DNA of 47,820 nucleotides from a virus. Below the pieces are notes generated by a model. The model did no database searches, was not told the origin of the DNA, and worked only from the letters and a program-made list of their open reading frames with translations. Shown here in pieces: positions 29,551 through 42,123 of the stretch. Where the stretch lies: positions 1 through 47,820 of IMG/VR virus record IMGVR_UViG_3300044617_002280. The stretch is one strand, 5' to 3'. Made by a program: the position numbers and the translations under genes. Numbering within the stretch: the stretch's first letter is position 1; each line of letters starts with the position of its first letter.

Positions 29551-32500
29551 GTAGTGGTGGAGGTATATCTGTTAAGCTACGCACTATAGCTGATAGAGAT
29601 ACTGATGTCATGGGGTTAATAAATTTATTGAATATTGTTGTAGAAAGTTCAACACCGTATGTTGAAGATAAGGCTTGAATTGATGTTATGGGTTGATTCC
29701 AGAATGCATCAACTGTTATAGGTCTAACGGTACCGAAGATAGAGCGTACCGGTACACCAATAATAACTGTGGAAACTTCTGGGATAATAGATGTACCTGT
29801 AAGAGAATTGTTTGGCCCGAAAACGTAATCTTTTAAAACGTTTGTGGAGAGGGGTAGATCGAGTGTGTAATTTTTATCAAAAAACACTGTCTTTTTAAGC
29901 ACACCGTCAACAGAAAAATCACTATAAAGACTATCACTACAAAGCGGAATAAACACACAATGTAGAGCTTGTATAGGTACAAACCCTCTAATAGATGAAA
30001 TAAAAGGCTCTGTATACCACGCTGATAATAACCCTCTTGAAGTTATTGTGTTACATATTGGCCCGCCAGGAGCTATTTTTCCAAATATGTACGCTGTACC
30101 GTTAGATTCATTATCAATAGCTTGCGACCCGCTGTAATTTGGCGCAATATCCGCATTAACAGCTACTAGTGTACCGCGATTATATATACCAGGAAATGAC
30201 GTACCTACAGCTCTATAACCACCCCTTATTTTAGTTCCAGTAAGCCCTAAAAATCCTACATTATGTATTCCTCTATTAAAACGGGTAATAGCTTCATTAT
30301 TTACATCTGTATTTGTAAATTGAGCTACACACCCCTCATCTATATATAACCCCACTTTACCGGTTGTATTTTCTAAATCCGTGTTAGAGTTACGAGCCCC
30401 AAAAATTTTACAAGAAGTACCAGATAAAACTGTATTAGTTGAAAGTCTTACAGCTTGATTATTACCAAGTCTAGTGTTGACAAAATCGTCACCATTTGAA
30501 GCAAGCCTTCTTGGTCCTTCTAAATAACAATTTGTAAAAATGAGATTCGATGAAGATCGGGCCCACAGAGCTGTACCGGCATGTCTATTACTACTACTTA
30601 CACGCATAAACCATTGCCCGGTCCCGACTAGGATAGCAGATGATGTAACACTAAGAAACATCGTATCTACCGCAGTCAATCCTGTATTTTCACACATCAT
30701 ACAGACTCCACCGGTAACTAAATTAGCTGGAGCGTTAGTTATATGTGATACGGTTCCGCCGTTATTTAATACAGCTTCGATAGCACAATTTTTTAGTAAG
30801 ATATTGCAGTTATTCGTATAAACCCCGGCGGAATTTAACCCTTGTTGTACCCTATTATTTGTAAAATTTATAAACGTGTTTATCGCTGAAACCCCGTAAG
30901 CGCTCAATCCCCCATAGGGTTGGTATCCAGCATTCAAAGAATATTGAATACCACTACCCTGTATTACCCCTGTTGAAGCGTAAAATAAAGTACCACCGTC
31001 AATCCCTACCCCAATACTTCGTTCATTAAACCCCCCGTAGATTGAACCAGATAGATAGAGAGTTGCATTTTTATCAATAAAAACCCCTGAGTTAAAAGAT
31101 GTCGAAATAGGAAGAACGATAGTATTATCATGATATGTACTACCCCCGTATACAGCACCAACTATACTACATGTTGTATTTGATGGCACTAAAACAGTGT
31201 AGGGAGCGGTACCCCCGACAATCGAAGCACTTAGCGTCACTCCTTGAGACATTACAACATGCCCTCCAGCGCGCCCAGTAACCGGTGTTCTTGCATTAGT
31301 TATTTTATTTACTAGTTGGTCAGTAACCGCTGTGAGTGTATACCCGTTTGTGAAAATAAAATCTGAGGATAAAAGAGTGTTAAAAGGCGCAGGCTCTCCC
31401 GATATTGAAAAAATAGAACTTGATGAAAGTAACCCATTATCAAGAGCCCAAACTTCTCTTGGGGTATTACTACGCCACTTTGTATAGAGGTATGTTTCAA
31501 CATCATTGATTTCTTCTTGTGTAAGAGCACGGTTATAAAATATAATCTCCCCGTAATTTATATACTGCCCTTTATTACCTGTAGAGTTACCTCCACCGCT
31601 ATCCCTAAATGAATTTGCCAACGTCCATCCAAACCCGTCTCGTAATTCCAACATGGTTCTGCCAATTGATGTACCAAGGCGAATTACGTCGACTGCGGAA
31701 AGACATGTTAGGTTTTCAGTTAATGTAAAATTAACACTATTTCTAGTACCCGCTAAATATTCATTTACAAATCTATTATACGCGATTCTATACGTATTAG
31801 TTGCAGTTTTTGTAGATCTGTAAACATTAAATTGATTATTATTCTCTTCAATAAAATAAGATGCTGTGTTATAAGCTGTACCACCAGGGTTACGGTACAA
31901 CCAGCTGTTATTTAGAGGTATTCGCTCAAAACTCGTTAACCCGACAGACATACACGTATTATTACCCGCTGGTCTAACTAACGGTGTATATGTCCCTGTA
32001 TCTCCTGCCCCTGAAACACCTGAAAGTATTTGACTAAACATAGGCACGTTTTGTCTAAATCTAATATCGGTAAGGGTATCATCCCCATATCTTGCGGCCA
32101 CAAAAACTGTTTGCTCAGCTGTTGAAAGCGGTGTTATTAACACAGATGTTGAAAGATAATCTACATCAAAATACACACTTGATAAATTACCAAGCACATT
32201 GTAAGTAGGTCGAAAGGGTGAATTTTCTTCGTACACATGTAAACCTGAAAGCCCAACAACTGATGCACTTAAAGATTTATTTGCCCAATATGCGACAAAG
32301 TGGTTATTTGCACTAACTCTTAATACAGGTGTAAAAAAAGAAGGAGAAGAAGTTACATCTACATTATTCTCAAATGTTTGTTGTTGGTTTGGAGTAGGAA
32401 TGTACGTAGTGATACTGTTAGTTTCTTCTAACATTGCACCCCAAATTAACACCCCGTTAGGGTTAACCCCCGCTCGGCTTGTTGTCGTACCGGTTGTATC

Positions 32501-33052
32501 TGAGCGTGGGTATATATCAAGGAATTTTCCTAACGTGCTACCTGTTAATGTTTTTGTTACCCAAACCCTATACCACCCGCTAGCTGTTGGAGATGTTGGA
32601 AAATCAACTGTTGCTTGTCTTGTTGATATGGTGCCCCCACTAGGGCTACTCACACTCCCGTTGCTGAGATCTATATAACCTGTGACACCATCATATGAAA
32701 TATAAATATATCTAGTCGGGTTCGCTCTTGCAAAGAACGATAATGTGTATGTAGACGTTCTTGGCGCAAAAAACCACCCTCTGAGATAGCGTACGTTGAT
32801 GGTAAAATCTACATCAAATATTTGAAAAGTTCCCCCTGGGGTGTTATCGGGTCTAGGTACACCAGTTGCAGATAACGATATGAAGGATTCATGATTAACC
32901 GCCCATCTCGTATTACTAAAAAGAGTATGCGACATTGGGTGGAGATTACGTCTTAACGTAGATGTTACACTTATGTCTTGAAATAGTGTGCTTGTATCTG
33001 TTGCGTCTAGCCAAAGTAAGCAGTTTGGTATTTCGTTCGGAGTTGTAATCAT
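29546..33052 (-). CDS. Giant adhesin 3: LamG with inserted CBM-like domain + beta-helix
   Basis: This 1168-residue protein is the largest here. CLLWLDATDTSTLFQD at about residues 10-25 opens the LamG domain, but a second domain interrupts it at about 35-220. That insert has the signature of phage carbohydrate-binding beta-sandwich modules: GWFFAPRTSTYTLSFFARA, SGWYRVWVTKT, VLIWGAMLEE and TTYIPTPNQ. LamG then resumes (YWANKSLSASV to EIIFYNRALTQEEINDVETY). A G8-like element, a long beta-helix region and the shared C-terminal module (GTSIIPEVSTVIIGVPV) follow. Two potential sugar-binding domains plus a beta-helix suggest a tailspike-like receptor protein. Confidence 0.75.
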   Translation of the reverse strand: MITTPNEIPNCLLWLDATDTSTLFQDISVTSTLRRNLHPMSHTLFSNTRWAVNHESFISLSATGVPRPDNTPGGTFQIFDVDFTINVRYLRGWFFAPRTSTYTLSFFARANPTRYIYISYDGVTGYIDLSNGSVSSPSGGTISTRQATVDFPTSPTASGWYRVWVTKTLTGSTLGKFLDIYPRSDTTGTTTSRAGVNPNGVLIWGAMLEETNSITTYIPTPNQQQTFENNVDVTSSPSFFTPVLRVSANNHFVAYWANKSLSASVVGLSGLHVYEENSPFRPTYNVLGNLSSVYFDVDYLSTSVLITPLSTAEQTVFVAARYGDDTLTDIRFRQNVPMFSQILSGVSGAGDTGTYTPLVRPAGNNTCMSVGLTSFERIPLNNSWLYRNPGGTAYNTASYFIEENNNQFNVYRSTKTATNTYRIAYNRFVNEYLAGTRNSVNFTLTENLTCLSAVDVIRLGTSIGRTMLELRDGFGWTLANSFRDSGGGNSTGNKGQYINYGEIIFYNRALTQEEINDVETYLYTKWRSNTPREVWALDNGLLSSSSIFSISGEPAPFNTLLSSDFIFTNGYTLTAVTDQLVNKITNARTPVTGRAGGHVVMSQGVTLSASIVGGTAPYTVLVPSNTTCSIVGAVYGGSTYHDNTIVLPISTSFNSGVFIDKNATLYLSGSIYGGFNERSIGVGIDGGTLFYASTGVIQGSGIQYSLNAGYQPYGGLSAYGVSAINTFINFTNNRVQQGLNSAGVYTNNCNILLKNCAIEAVLNNGGTVSHITNAPANLVTGGVCMMCENTGLTAVDTMFLSVTSSAILVGTGQWFMRVSSSNRHAGTALWARSSSNLIFTNCYLEGPRRLASNGDDFVNTRLGNNQAVRLSTNTVLSGTSCKIFGARNSNTDLENTTGKVGLYIDEGCVAQFTNTDVNNEAITRFNRGIHNVGFLGLTGTKIRGGYRAVGTSFPGIYNRGTLVAVNADIAPNYSGSQAIDNESNGTAYIFGKIAPGGPICNTITSRGLLSAWYTEPFISSIRGFVPIQALHCVFIPLCSDSLYSDFSVDGVLKKTVFFDKNYTLDLPLSTNVLKDYVFGPNNSLTGTSIIPEVSTVIIGVPVRSIFGTVRPITVDAFWNQPITSIQALSSTYGVELSTTIFNKFINPMTSVSLSAIVRSLTDIPPPLQ

Positions 33053-33065
33053 GTTACTTTTTTAA

Positions 33066-34307
33066 TTATATATAAATTACACTAGTTGCACGGTTATCCC
33101 ATACCGCGTTTACCGCTTTTTTTATTGAACTTACACCTCCAGAGTTATTATATTCAATTTTTTTAATAACCCAAACACTATCTGAGGTATTTGCCCCGTA
33201 TAGAGCGGTACCTGAAAACGATGTCCAAACACTACCAATAAGCACATAATCAAAGAGCTTGGTTGGATTTAACCATGCAGTAGAAAACGTTTCAACAGTA
33301 GTTTTTATATTTTGTAAATAACCTATTGCAAGAGAACTAGCTGTATCAACAATAGTTTCTGTGTTTGATAGAGGTATAAATTTACTATCCCCGTAATTAT
33401 TTGAAAGAGCACTCGCTGTATTTATGATGCTACTTACAACCGATAACGGTACAAATTTACTATCCCCGTATATTACTGATAAGGAACTTGCTGTATCAAC
33501 AATTGTTTCTATATTCGATAACGGCACAAATTTACTATCCCCGTAGGCTACAGAAAGAGCGCTTGCAGCATGTACTATTGCAGGTATATCAGAAATATTA
33601 ATAAAACCACTTGTACCGCCACCAAGTAACAAGTTTGCATACGCTGCAGCTAGAGAACTAGCAGTGTAGATGATAGTTTCTGTGTTTGATAAAGGTATAA
33701 ATTTACTATCTCCGTGCGATACAGCTAAAGAACTAGCTGTATGGATAATAGTTTCTGTACTCGAGAGAGGTATAAAGAAATCATGAGAATAGTTTTTACT
33801 TTGAGTGAACGCCTCTTCAATAATAACTGGACGATCAAATATCGTTATAAAATTCGTTTCAGTATATTCCTTACTTGCTTCTAAAGCTGATGCACTAGCT
33901 TCATCAATAATAGTTTGCCGATCAGTTAGCGGTATAAAATTATTATAACCTTCCGTAATAGCATCATTTATAATAACAGGTCTATCAACAAGAGGTATAA
34001 ATGTTCCATCAACATATGTAAATGAAGCATATTGACTGCTTATAACTCCAGAGAGTAAATCTATCTGCGTGTCAGTGTAATCATTAGCAAGGGTACTTAC
34101 AGTAGCGGCTAACGAATCAACATACACAAGCGGGGCATAATTTAAAAGCAAGTTATTTACATAACTCGCCATAGTTATACTTGCTTGTTGTATAATTACA
34201 TCAAGGGTTACTTTTTTTGTTTCCCCACTATTTACAATAGGAAGTACGTCTTCAATCGACGGGCTAGATACCTCGTTAAGTTGTGATATTTTTTGACTAG
34301 AAGCCAT
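33066..34307 (-). CDS. Repeat tail fibre with 'KISQLNE...DVLPIV' N-terminus
   Basis: This 413-residue protein begins KISQLNEVSSPSIEDVLPIV (6-25) then GETKKVTLDVI, the N-terminal signature of many phage fibres. Residues about 75-325 contain about 22- to 35-residue repeats of the type SKFIPLSNTETIIDTASSLA, probably a trimeric coiled or beta stalk. The last 85 residues (LIGSVWTSFSGTALYGANTS, VWDNRATSVIYI) form a compact C-terminal domain. It ends 13 bases before adhesin 3 and may be the shaft on which adhesins mount; that is inference. An AATAAATA motif lies 9 bases upstream. Confidence 0.7.
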   Translation of the reverse strand: MASSQKISQLNEVSSPSIEDVLPIVNSGETKKVTLDVIIQQASITMASYVNNLLLNYAPLVYVDSLAATVSTLANDYTDTQIDLLSGVISSQYASFTYVDGTFIPLVDRPVIINDAITEGYNNFIPLTDRQTIIDEASASALEASKEYTETNFITIFDRPVIIEEAFTQSKNYSHDFFIPLSSTETIIHTASSLAVSHGDSKFIPLSNTETIIYTASSLAAAYANLLLGGGTSGFINISDIPAIVHAASALSVAYGDSKFVPLSNIETIVDTASSLSVIYGDSKFVPLSVVSSIINTASALSNNYGDSKFIPLSNTETIVDTASSLAIGYLQNIKTTVETFSTAWLNPTKLFDYVLIGSVWTSFSGTALYGANTSDSVWVIKKIEYNNSGGVSSIKKAVNAVWDNRATSVIYI

Positions 34308-34316
34308 GTACAGTTA

Positions 34317-34324
34317 TATTTATT
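34317..34324 (-). promoter_or_regulatory. AATAAATA late-promoter-like motif
   Basis: On the - strand the motif ends 9 bases before ATG 34307, first gene of the adhesin block. Confidence 0.45.
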
Positions 34325-34360
34325 GCAAAAAAACAGTAAAAAATATTAACATTTAATAAA

Positions 34361-34393
34361 TCTATTGTAAATCTATTGTAATTCTATTAAACT
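34361..34393. repeat. Three 11-bp direct repeats upstream of a glycosyltransferase
   Basis: TCTATTGTAAA (34361-34371), TCTATTGTAAT (34372-34382) and TCTATTAAACT (34383-34393) are head-to-tail with a helical-turn period in the divergent 103-base gap between the repeat fibre and the glycosyltransferase. They could be an operator or a promoter-proximal element. Confidence 0.55.
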
Positions 34394-34410
34394 ATAATAT
34401 ACTTTTATTT

Positions 34411-35296
34411 ATGGATAAAATTGCTCTATATCGCCCAGGCGCTCTTGGGGATATCATTATGACGTTTAATTTTTTATCTCAATTATTAAAAAAATACGAG
34501 GTACATTATTTTTGCCATAGTTCTTCGTATAATATTTTAAAACCTTTTATCACACAGTGTAACATTTTAACAAATTTTTTTGCATTAGAAAATTACAAAA
34601 AAGAAAATTTTAATAAAACAGTAAACCTTATAGGGTACCCTTTACATGAAGGGTACCCCTATAAACCTATGAAAGCACATCTTTTAAAATACTTTGCAAA
34701 AGAATTGAATTGTGAATTTACTTTTGATGGCTTTGAACTCGATCCACCACCTTTACCAGAAAAAATTAAAAATAAAAATACCCCAAGGTATATAACTATA
34801 CAAACAAAAACTGGTTGGTCTGTTTATAAGGAATGGTGGGGTTGGCAAGAATTAGTTAATTTATTAAAAGATAATCATCCAGAGATAGAGATTTATCAAA
34901 TAGGAGGCCCAGATGACCCTCAGTTAAAGAATATTGATGGTACATTTTGCGGGGGCTCATTTTATGAAAACGTAAGTGCACAAGCCTGGGCTACTCTTCA
35001 TATAGGGTTAGATTCTGTTTTTAATCATACAACTAATATTATATGGAGAAATAAGGGTAAAACAAAGTCGGTTATTTTATTCGGTTCAACACAAGCAGAT
35101 GCGTTTGGGTACCCGCATAACAAGAATATAACCATGAATTTACCTTGTCAGCCTTGTTTTAGAGAAAACCCGAAATTAAGTAGAATACCACAAACCCCTT
35201 GCAATAATCCGCCAAATCAGACTTATGAAGCCCCTAAACATGAATGCATGTCTTTAATTACACCAAAAATAGTTTATCAAAAAATTAATATACACA

Positions 35297-35304
<8 letters not shown>
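34411..35304 (+). CDS. GT9 (heptosyltransferase-like) glycosyltransferase
   Basis: This 297-residue protein follows the glycosyltransferase family 9 pattern: RPGALGDIIMTFNFL at residues 8-22, WWGWQELVNLL with IYQIGGPDDPQ in the middle, HIGLDSVFNH as the nucleotide-sugar binding segment, and VILFGSTQADAFGYPHN. It ends with a Cys-rich tail (PCQPC and two further Cys) as in some environmental members. Substrate is unknown: host envelope glycan, phage virion protein or DNA are all possible. The stop overlaps the next gene by 8 bases, so both products probably act in one pathway. A strong imperfect hairpin with GGTACC cores is at 34628-34664. Confidence 0.75.
34628..34664 (+). repeat. Inverted repeat with a one-base bulge inside the GT9 gene
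   Basis: TTATAGGGTACCCTT (34628-34642) pairs with AAGGGTACCCCTATAA (34649-34664) with a single bulged C in the 3' arm and loop TACATG. Confidence 0.7.
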
Positions 35305-38787
<3,483 letters not shown>

Positions 38788-38795
38788 CTAAAAAT

Positions 38796-38832
38796 AAAAA
38801 AAAGCGAAAGTTTTTAACTTTCGCTTTTTTTA
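38796..38832 (-). terminator. Intrinsic terminator after the MTD-like fibre gene
   Basis: AAAGCGAAAGT (38801-38811) pairs with ACTTTCGCTTT (38817-38827), flanked by A-run and T-run so that it can function on both strands. It lies between the stop of the 38847-39791 gene and the promoter-like motif of the collagen gene. Confidence 0.85.
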
Positions 38833-38846
38833 ATATTATTTTTTTA

Positions 38847-39791
38847 TTAGAAAGTACCGCAGTCAATTATAAAATTTTCAATTACAGAAGAGTCTTTTGT
38901 ACCAGAAAGATTATTGGTTATTGTTAAACTACCAGCTCCATCTGTATATATAGTGTTATTATCGAGTGTTGTAGTTCCTGTTACAGAAAGATTATTACCG
39001 AGTGTAACAGCTTGATCAACGTTAAGTGTGGAATCTATATCAACAGCACCGACAACATTTAAGTTACTACTTAAATTTGTTACAGATGTTACGGTTAAGG
39101 AAGAGCCAAGTGTTGTAGCACCTGTAATGTTCGCTGTACCCCCTATTGTTAAATCTCCAGTACCGGTGTAGTTACCAATGGCGGAAATATTACCAGAAAC
39201 GGTTAATCTCTCGTTAGGAGTTGCGGTATTAATACCAATGTACCCAGGAGCCTCTACACTACCTTTAATGATTAAAGCAGATACCCCATCATCTTTAAAT
39301 TCAGCAATATCCGTTGTACCTTCTTGATTAACGACTAATGCGGTTTCAGAACCGGCATTAGTTATGTTAAAAGATCTAGTCTGGTATGTAGTTGTTTCTA
39401 AAGTTGTTGTATCACCTAAAACAGTAAGATTACCAGTAACGGTAACGTTACCACTTGCATCAATGTTTGTAAAAGTACCTTCACGAGAAGAATTTATTAC
39501 GTTAGTACCGTTGATAGAAAAACTATTTGCATCAACATTGCCATCAACTTCAACATCTCCGAGCGCGCTTACTGTGTTAGTGAATGTCTTGATACCGCCA
39601 ACTGTTTGATCTGTGACACGGTCAACAAATAAACCAGGACCAGCAATACCAATTGTATTACCTTCACCTCCACCATTAGCACCGTAGTAAAGTACTTTAT
39701 CTACTTCGTTAAATGCTATTTCACCACCAGAGAGCGCTGGACCACCGGGTAGTCCGACTAAACGACGTTTAATTTGAATAATGTTGTTCAT
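38847..39791 (-). CDS. Tail fibre with MTD-like N-terminus
   Basis: This 314-residue protein starts IQIKRRLVGLPGGPALSGGE with IAFNEVDKVLYYG, the N-terminal virion-attachment pattern seen in major-tropism-determinant and other fibres. The shaft is made of short beta repeats (GNVTVTGNLTVLGDTTT; YIGINTATPNERLTVSGNIS) like those of the fibre at 21124. It ends FIIDCGTF, one of four successive genes with a similar C-terminal tag. No C-type-lectin variable domain is present, so there is no sign of a diversity-generating retroelement. An intrinsic terminator follows. Confidence 0.75.
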   Translation of the reverse strand: MNNIIQIKRRLVGLPGGPALSGGEIAFNEVDKVLYYGANGGGEGNTIGIAGPGLFVDRVTDQTVGGIKTFTNTVSALGDVEVDGNVDANSFSINGTNVINSSREGTFTNIDASGNVTVTGNLTVLGDTTTLETTTYQTRSFNITNAGSETALVVNQEGTTDIAEFKDDGVSALIIKGSVEAPGYIGINTATPNERLTVSGNISAIGNYTGTGDLTIGGTANITGATTLGSSLTVTSVTNLSSNLNVVGAVDIDSTLNVDQAVTLGNNLSVTGTTTLDNNTIYTDGAGSLTITNNLSGTKDSSVIENFIIDCGTF

Positions 39792-39806
39792 ACTTGTTTG
39801 TATATA

Positions 39807-39814
39807 TATTTATG
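39807..39814 (-). promoter_or_regulatory. CATAAATA late-promoter-like motif
   Basis: On the - strand the motif ends 15 bases before ATG 39791. Confidence 0.4.
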
Positions 39815-39834
39815 CTAAGTTACTATTTTTTTTT

Positions 39835-40077
39835 TTAAAAGTAACCACCATCTCTTACATTTAAATTAATAACTTCAGGGGTACGCGGAAAAAACGGACC
39901 ATCTGATGGTAGAGCTGAAGTTGAAAATTGTAAGAGAGAAACCGGGTAATCTACAAATCTTAACATTTTTGATTTTGTTTCTTCAGTAAAAAAAGCGCTT
40001 AAGTTAGGTATCAGAGCTATTATCTTTACAAGCTCATTATCTTTTTTTGTAAAAACAACTCGTTTGAATATACTCAT
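39835..40077 (-). CDS. Small virion-associated candidate ending DGGYF
   Basis: This 80-residue protein (MSIFKRVVFTKKDNELVKII...) has a mixed alpha/beta composition and ends INLNVRDGGYF, matching the C-terminal tag of the neighbouring 154-residue protein. It is 3 bases from that gene. Function unknown; location between the neck protein and fibre genes suggests a minor virion component. Confidence 0.55.
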   Translation of the reverse strand: MSIFKRVVFTKKDNELVKIIALIPNLSAFFTEETKSKMLRFVDYPVSLLQFSTSALPSDGPFFPRTPEVINLNVRDGGYF

Positions 40078-40080
40078 AAA

Positions 40081-40545
40081 TTAAAAAAATCCTCCATCAG
40101 TTATTCTTAAATCTAGCGCTGTTGTTGAAGGTGGCATTGTATATGTGACAATGTGATTAGGGTACGCGGTTGTTAAAACTGCAAACGTCCGCGCGGTAAC
40201 ACCAGTAAGAGAATCAGTACGAGTTCTTAAAAATATATAATTAACATTCATTACCGGGCTATCAACATCCGCTAATACTTGTAATTTTTCACGATCATCA
40301 ATGGTAAATGGTATTGAAGCTGGATGAGGTATATACCCAGGAACAACAGGTGGAATGTACTTAGATTTCGGCTGCACAAACGATGGATGCGGAACGTAAT
40401 TTTGCACAGGGGAAGGTTTATATCTAGTCTTACCTGTATTTGTTATAGTGGTTGGTTGTGGTACGTAGTCAGGTACAGGTGGAGGTACATATTTTGTTGT
40501 GTTATTCACCCCTCCATATCCACCATAAACATCTGTAACATTCAT
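40081..40545 (-). CDS. Proline-rich protein with three KYxPxxVPxYxPHP-like repeats
   Basis: This 154-residue protein has three tandem units of about 21-23 residues in its first 85 residues: KYVPPPVPDYVPQP, RYKPSPVQNYVPHP and KYIPPVVPGYIPHP. A beta-rich C-terminal domain of about 60 residues follows and ends LRITDGGFF. The repeats look like polyproline-II ligands or an extended spacer. It starts 4 bases after the neck protein gene and may connect neck or whisker structures; that is inference. Confidence 0.6.
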   Translation of the reverse strand: MNVTDVYGGYGGVNNTTKYVPPPVPDYVPQPTTITNTGKTRYKPSPVQNYVPHPSFVQPKSKYIPPVVPGYIPHPASIPFTIDDREKLQVLADVDSPVMNVNYIFLRTRTDSLTGVTARTFAVLTTAYPNHIVTYTMPPSTTALDLRITDGGFF

Positions 40546-40549
40546 AGGT

Positions 40550-41530
40550 TTAGAATGTTGAACCGTCTAAGTTAAATAAATCAAACTGTCCTGCAGCTGC
40601 AGTATATGTAAGCTTACCAGTCGTACCGCTACCTGTTATTGTAAATGTTGTTAACCCGTTATTTTGGGTAACTGGTTTACTAATTACAGTCCCTGCAATT
40701 TCTTTATTATATTCTTCTACGGAGTTAATAAATTGATTCATCTCGTTATTAAAGATACCTCCTAATAATGTAGACGATGTGTCAGCGGTAAACGTTGAGG
40801 CGTTTTGGGCGTTTGCTAACTTATCTGTAAGCGGTATAAAATGACCTGCTGTATATTGTGGAGCAGCTTCCCCGCCACTATCATAGTAATCGTATATACA
40901 CTGTGCGCTATTGTCTGCACTATCTGGATACGGTTGAGTAAGTTCTTCTGGGTTTTCTCCGCCTGAGAGTCTACCATAATCCCCACCGTCATTGATTTGT
41001 ATATTAACAGGTTCACTGTGCATACCAGGCTCGTACGAGTATTCCCATCTTTTGCATTTTATATACCATACATAATGCCCCATTAAAGAATTTGTAAGTT
41101 CAAGATTTTGATCATCTCTTTCAGTAATTTCATATATTGGTGCCCCTCTAAACCCAGGTCTATCCCCGAAACCACCATACTCATGCATTTCAATTAAGTC
41201 CCCAGCTTTAGGCTCTCTACCTGCCCCGAAGAGTTCTGAAAATGCAGAAATATGTACTACAGCGGTCATATCACAATCAGCCATTATACCGAACTTAGAA
41301 AGCATAATGGAATCATTAGTTATACTAGTAAACATTATTATTTCACCGGTAGCTTCAAACGCTGAAGTAGGATCTTCCCCGTAAATAAAATTATGACTTG
41401 TAAGCGTGTAACCGTTTGTGTAATACCTTACTTTAGTACCATAGTGATTAATCTGTTCACGCCACCACCCGCTGTAATTATTACGCTCATTGCTATTGAT
41501 GTCCTTATTAAGGTAGCGCACCGTATTCAT
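40550..41530 (-). CDS. Neck protein, gp14-like
   Basis: This 326-residue protein matches the layout of the T4-type neck protein gp14: WWREQINHYGTKVRYYTNGY at the N-terminus, then FIYGEDPTSAFEATGEI, MLSKFGIMADCDMTAVVHIS, a PKAGDLIEM loop and IYEITERDDQNLELT. In T4 the gp13/gp14 complex closes filled heads and joins them to tails. Residues after about 190 (including INDGGDYGRLSGG and a helical stretch) extend beyond the part I can align with T4 gp14, ending FDLFNLDGSTF. Neighbours are an unrecognised gene upstream and small proteins downstream. Confidence 0.75.
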   Translation of the reverse strand: MNTVRYLNKDINSNERNNYSGWWREQINHYGTKVRYYTNGYTLTSHNFIYGEDPTSAFEATGEIIMFTSITNDSIMLSKFGIMADCDMTAVVHISAFSELFGAGREPKAGDLIEMHEYGGFGDRPGFRGAPIYEITERDDQNLELTNSLMGHYVWYIKCKRWEYSYEPGMHSEPVNIQINDGGDYGRLSGGENPEELTQPYPDSADNSAQCIYDYYDSGGEAAPQYTAGHFIPLTDKLANAQNASTFTADTSSTLLGGIFNNEMNQFINSVEEYNKEIAGTVISKPVTQNNGLTTFTITGSGTTGKLTYTAAAGQFDLFNLDGSTF

Positions 41531-41539
41531 AGCGTTTTT

Positions 41540-42031
41540 TTATTTGCCAAGGTATCTTGGACTCTTAAGCCAGGTATTTGTAAAAGGATGAAAAGCAGAT
41601 GAGTAATCGTCGAGATTAATTTTTCGTACAGTTAAACGGTAATATAAAGGATGGACTGTACCTGTTAATAACCGTTTTTTAGTAGAGGTACTGCTAAGAT
41701 TTCTTGAAACAAGGTTAAGTATTTTTTCTTTTAAGACGTCGGTTAAATTTGCTGTATTAAGTTGAACAATTATATATACCGGGCATGTAGATTTAGAACC
41801 CTCTTCTAGAACAGGGCCAACCATAACATAATCTAAAACCCGGGTGTTAATACCTTCAATATCGTTAATAGCTTGTATATCGTAAAGTATATGCCTCTGA
41901 GCGCTTTCAGTAAGCACAGGGTTTAAACCATCTATACACCGAAACATTCCAGCATCTAAATTATGCACTGATATCGGTTTATGATGATAGTAAAAATATT
42001 TATCTTTATATGCTTTGTCGAATTTACTCAC
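41540..42031 (-). CDS. Hypothetical protein upstream of the neck gene
   Basis: This 163-residue protein is alpha/beta: VLDYVMVGPVLEEGSKSTCP, VYIIVQLNTANLTDVLKEKI, then GTVHPLYYRLTVRKINLDDY. That arrangement is faintly like small nucleotidyltransferase-fold phage proteins (a 'GT.HP' segment), but no catalytic Asp pair is visible, so I leave it unnamed. The start is GTG at 42029-42031, again preceded by an overlapping ATG-TGA. It follows an intrinsic terminator and begins the neck gene unit. Confidence 0.5.
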   Translation of the reverse strand: MSKFDKAYKDKYFYYHHKPISVHNLDAGMFRCIDGLNPVLTESAQRHILYDIQAINDIEGINTRVLDYVMVGPVLEEGSKSTCPVYIIVQLNTANLTDVLKEKILNLVSRNLSSTSTKKRLLTGTVHPLYYRLTVRKINLDDYSSAFHPFTNTWLKSPRYLGK

Positions 42032-42069
42032 ATTGTTATTTAATCAAACCTCAGTAAACAAAAACTTAA

Positions 42070-42100
42070 AACCCCTCGCAAGCGAGGGGTTAAGCATTTT
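42070..42100. terminator. Intrinsic terminator after the acidic protein gene
   Basis: AACCCCTCGC (42070-42079) and GCGAGGGGTT (42082-42091) form a 10-bp GC-rich stem; T-runs flank it on both strands. It ends the - strand transcript of 42124-42921. Confidence 0.85.
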
Positions 42101-42123
42101 TTTTCTTATTTGTAATTACTTTT

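Noticed and set aside
38847-39791. Diversity-generating retroelement target (MTD-like fibre)
   Set aside because: Only the N-terminus is MTD-like; no variable C-type lectin repeat, template repeat or reverse transcriptase is visible.
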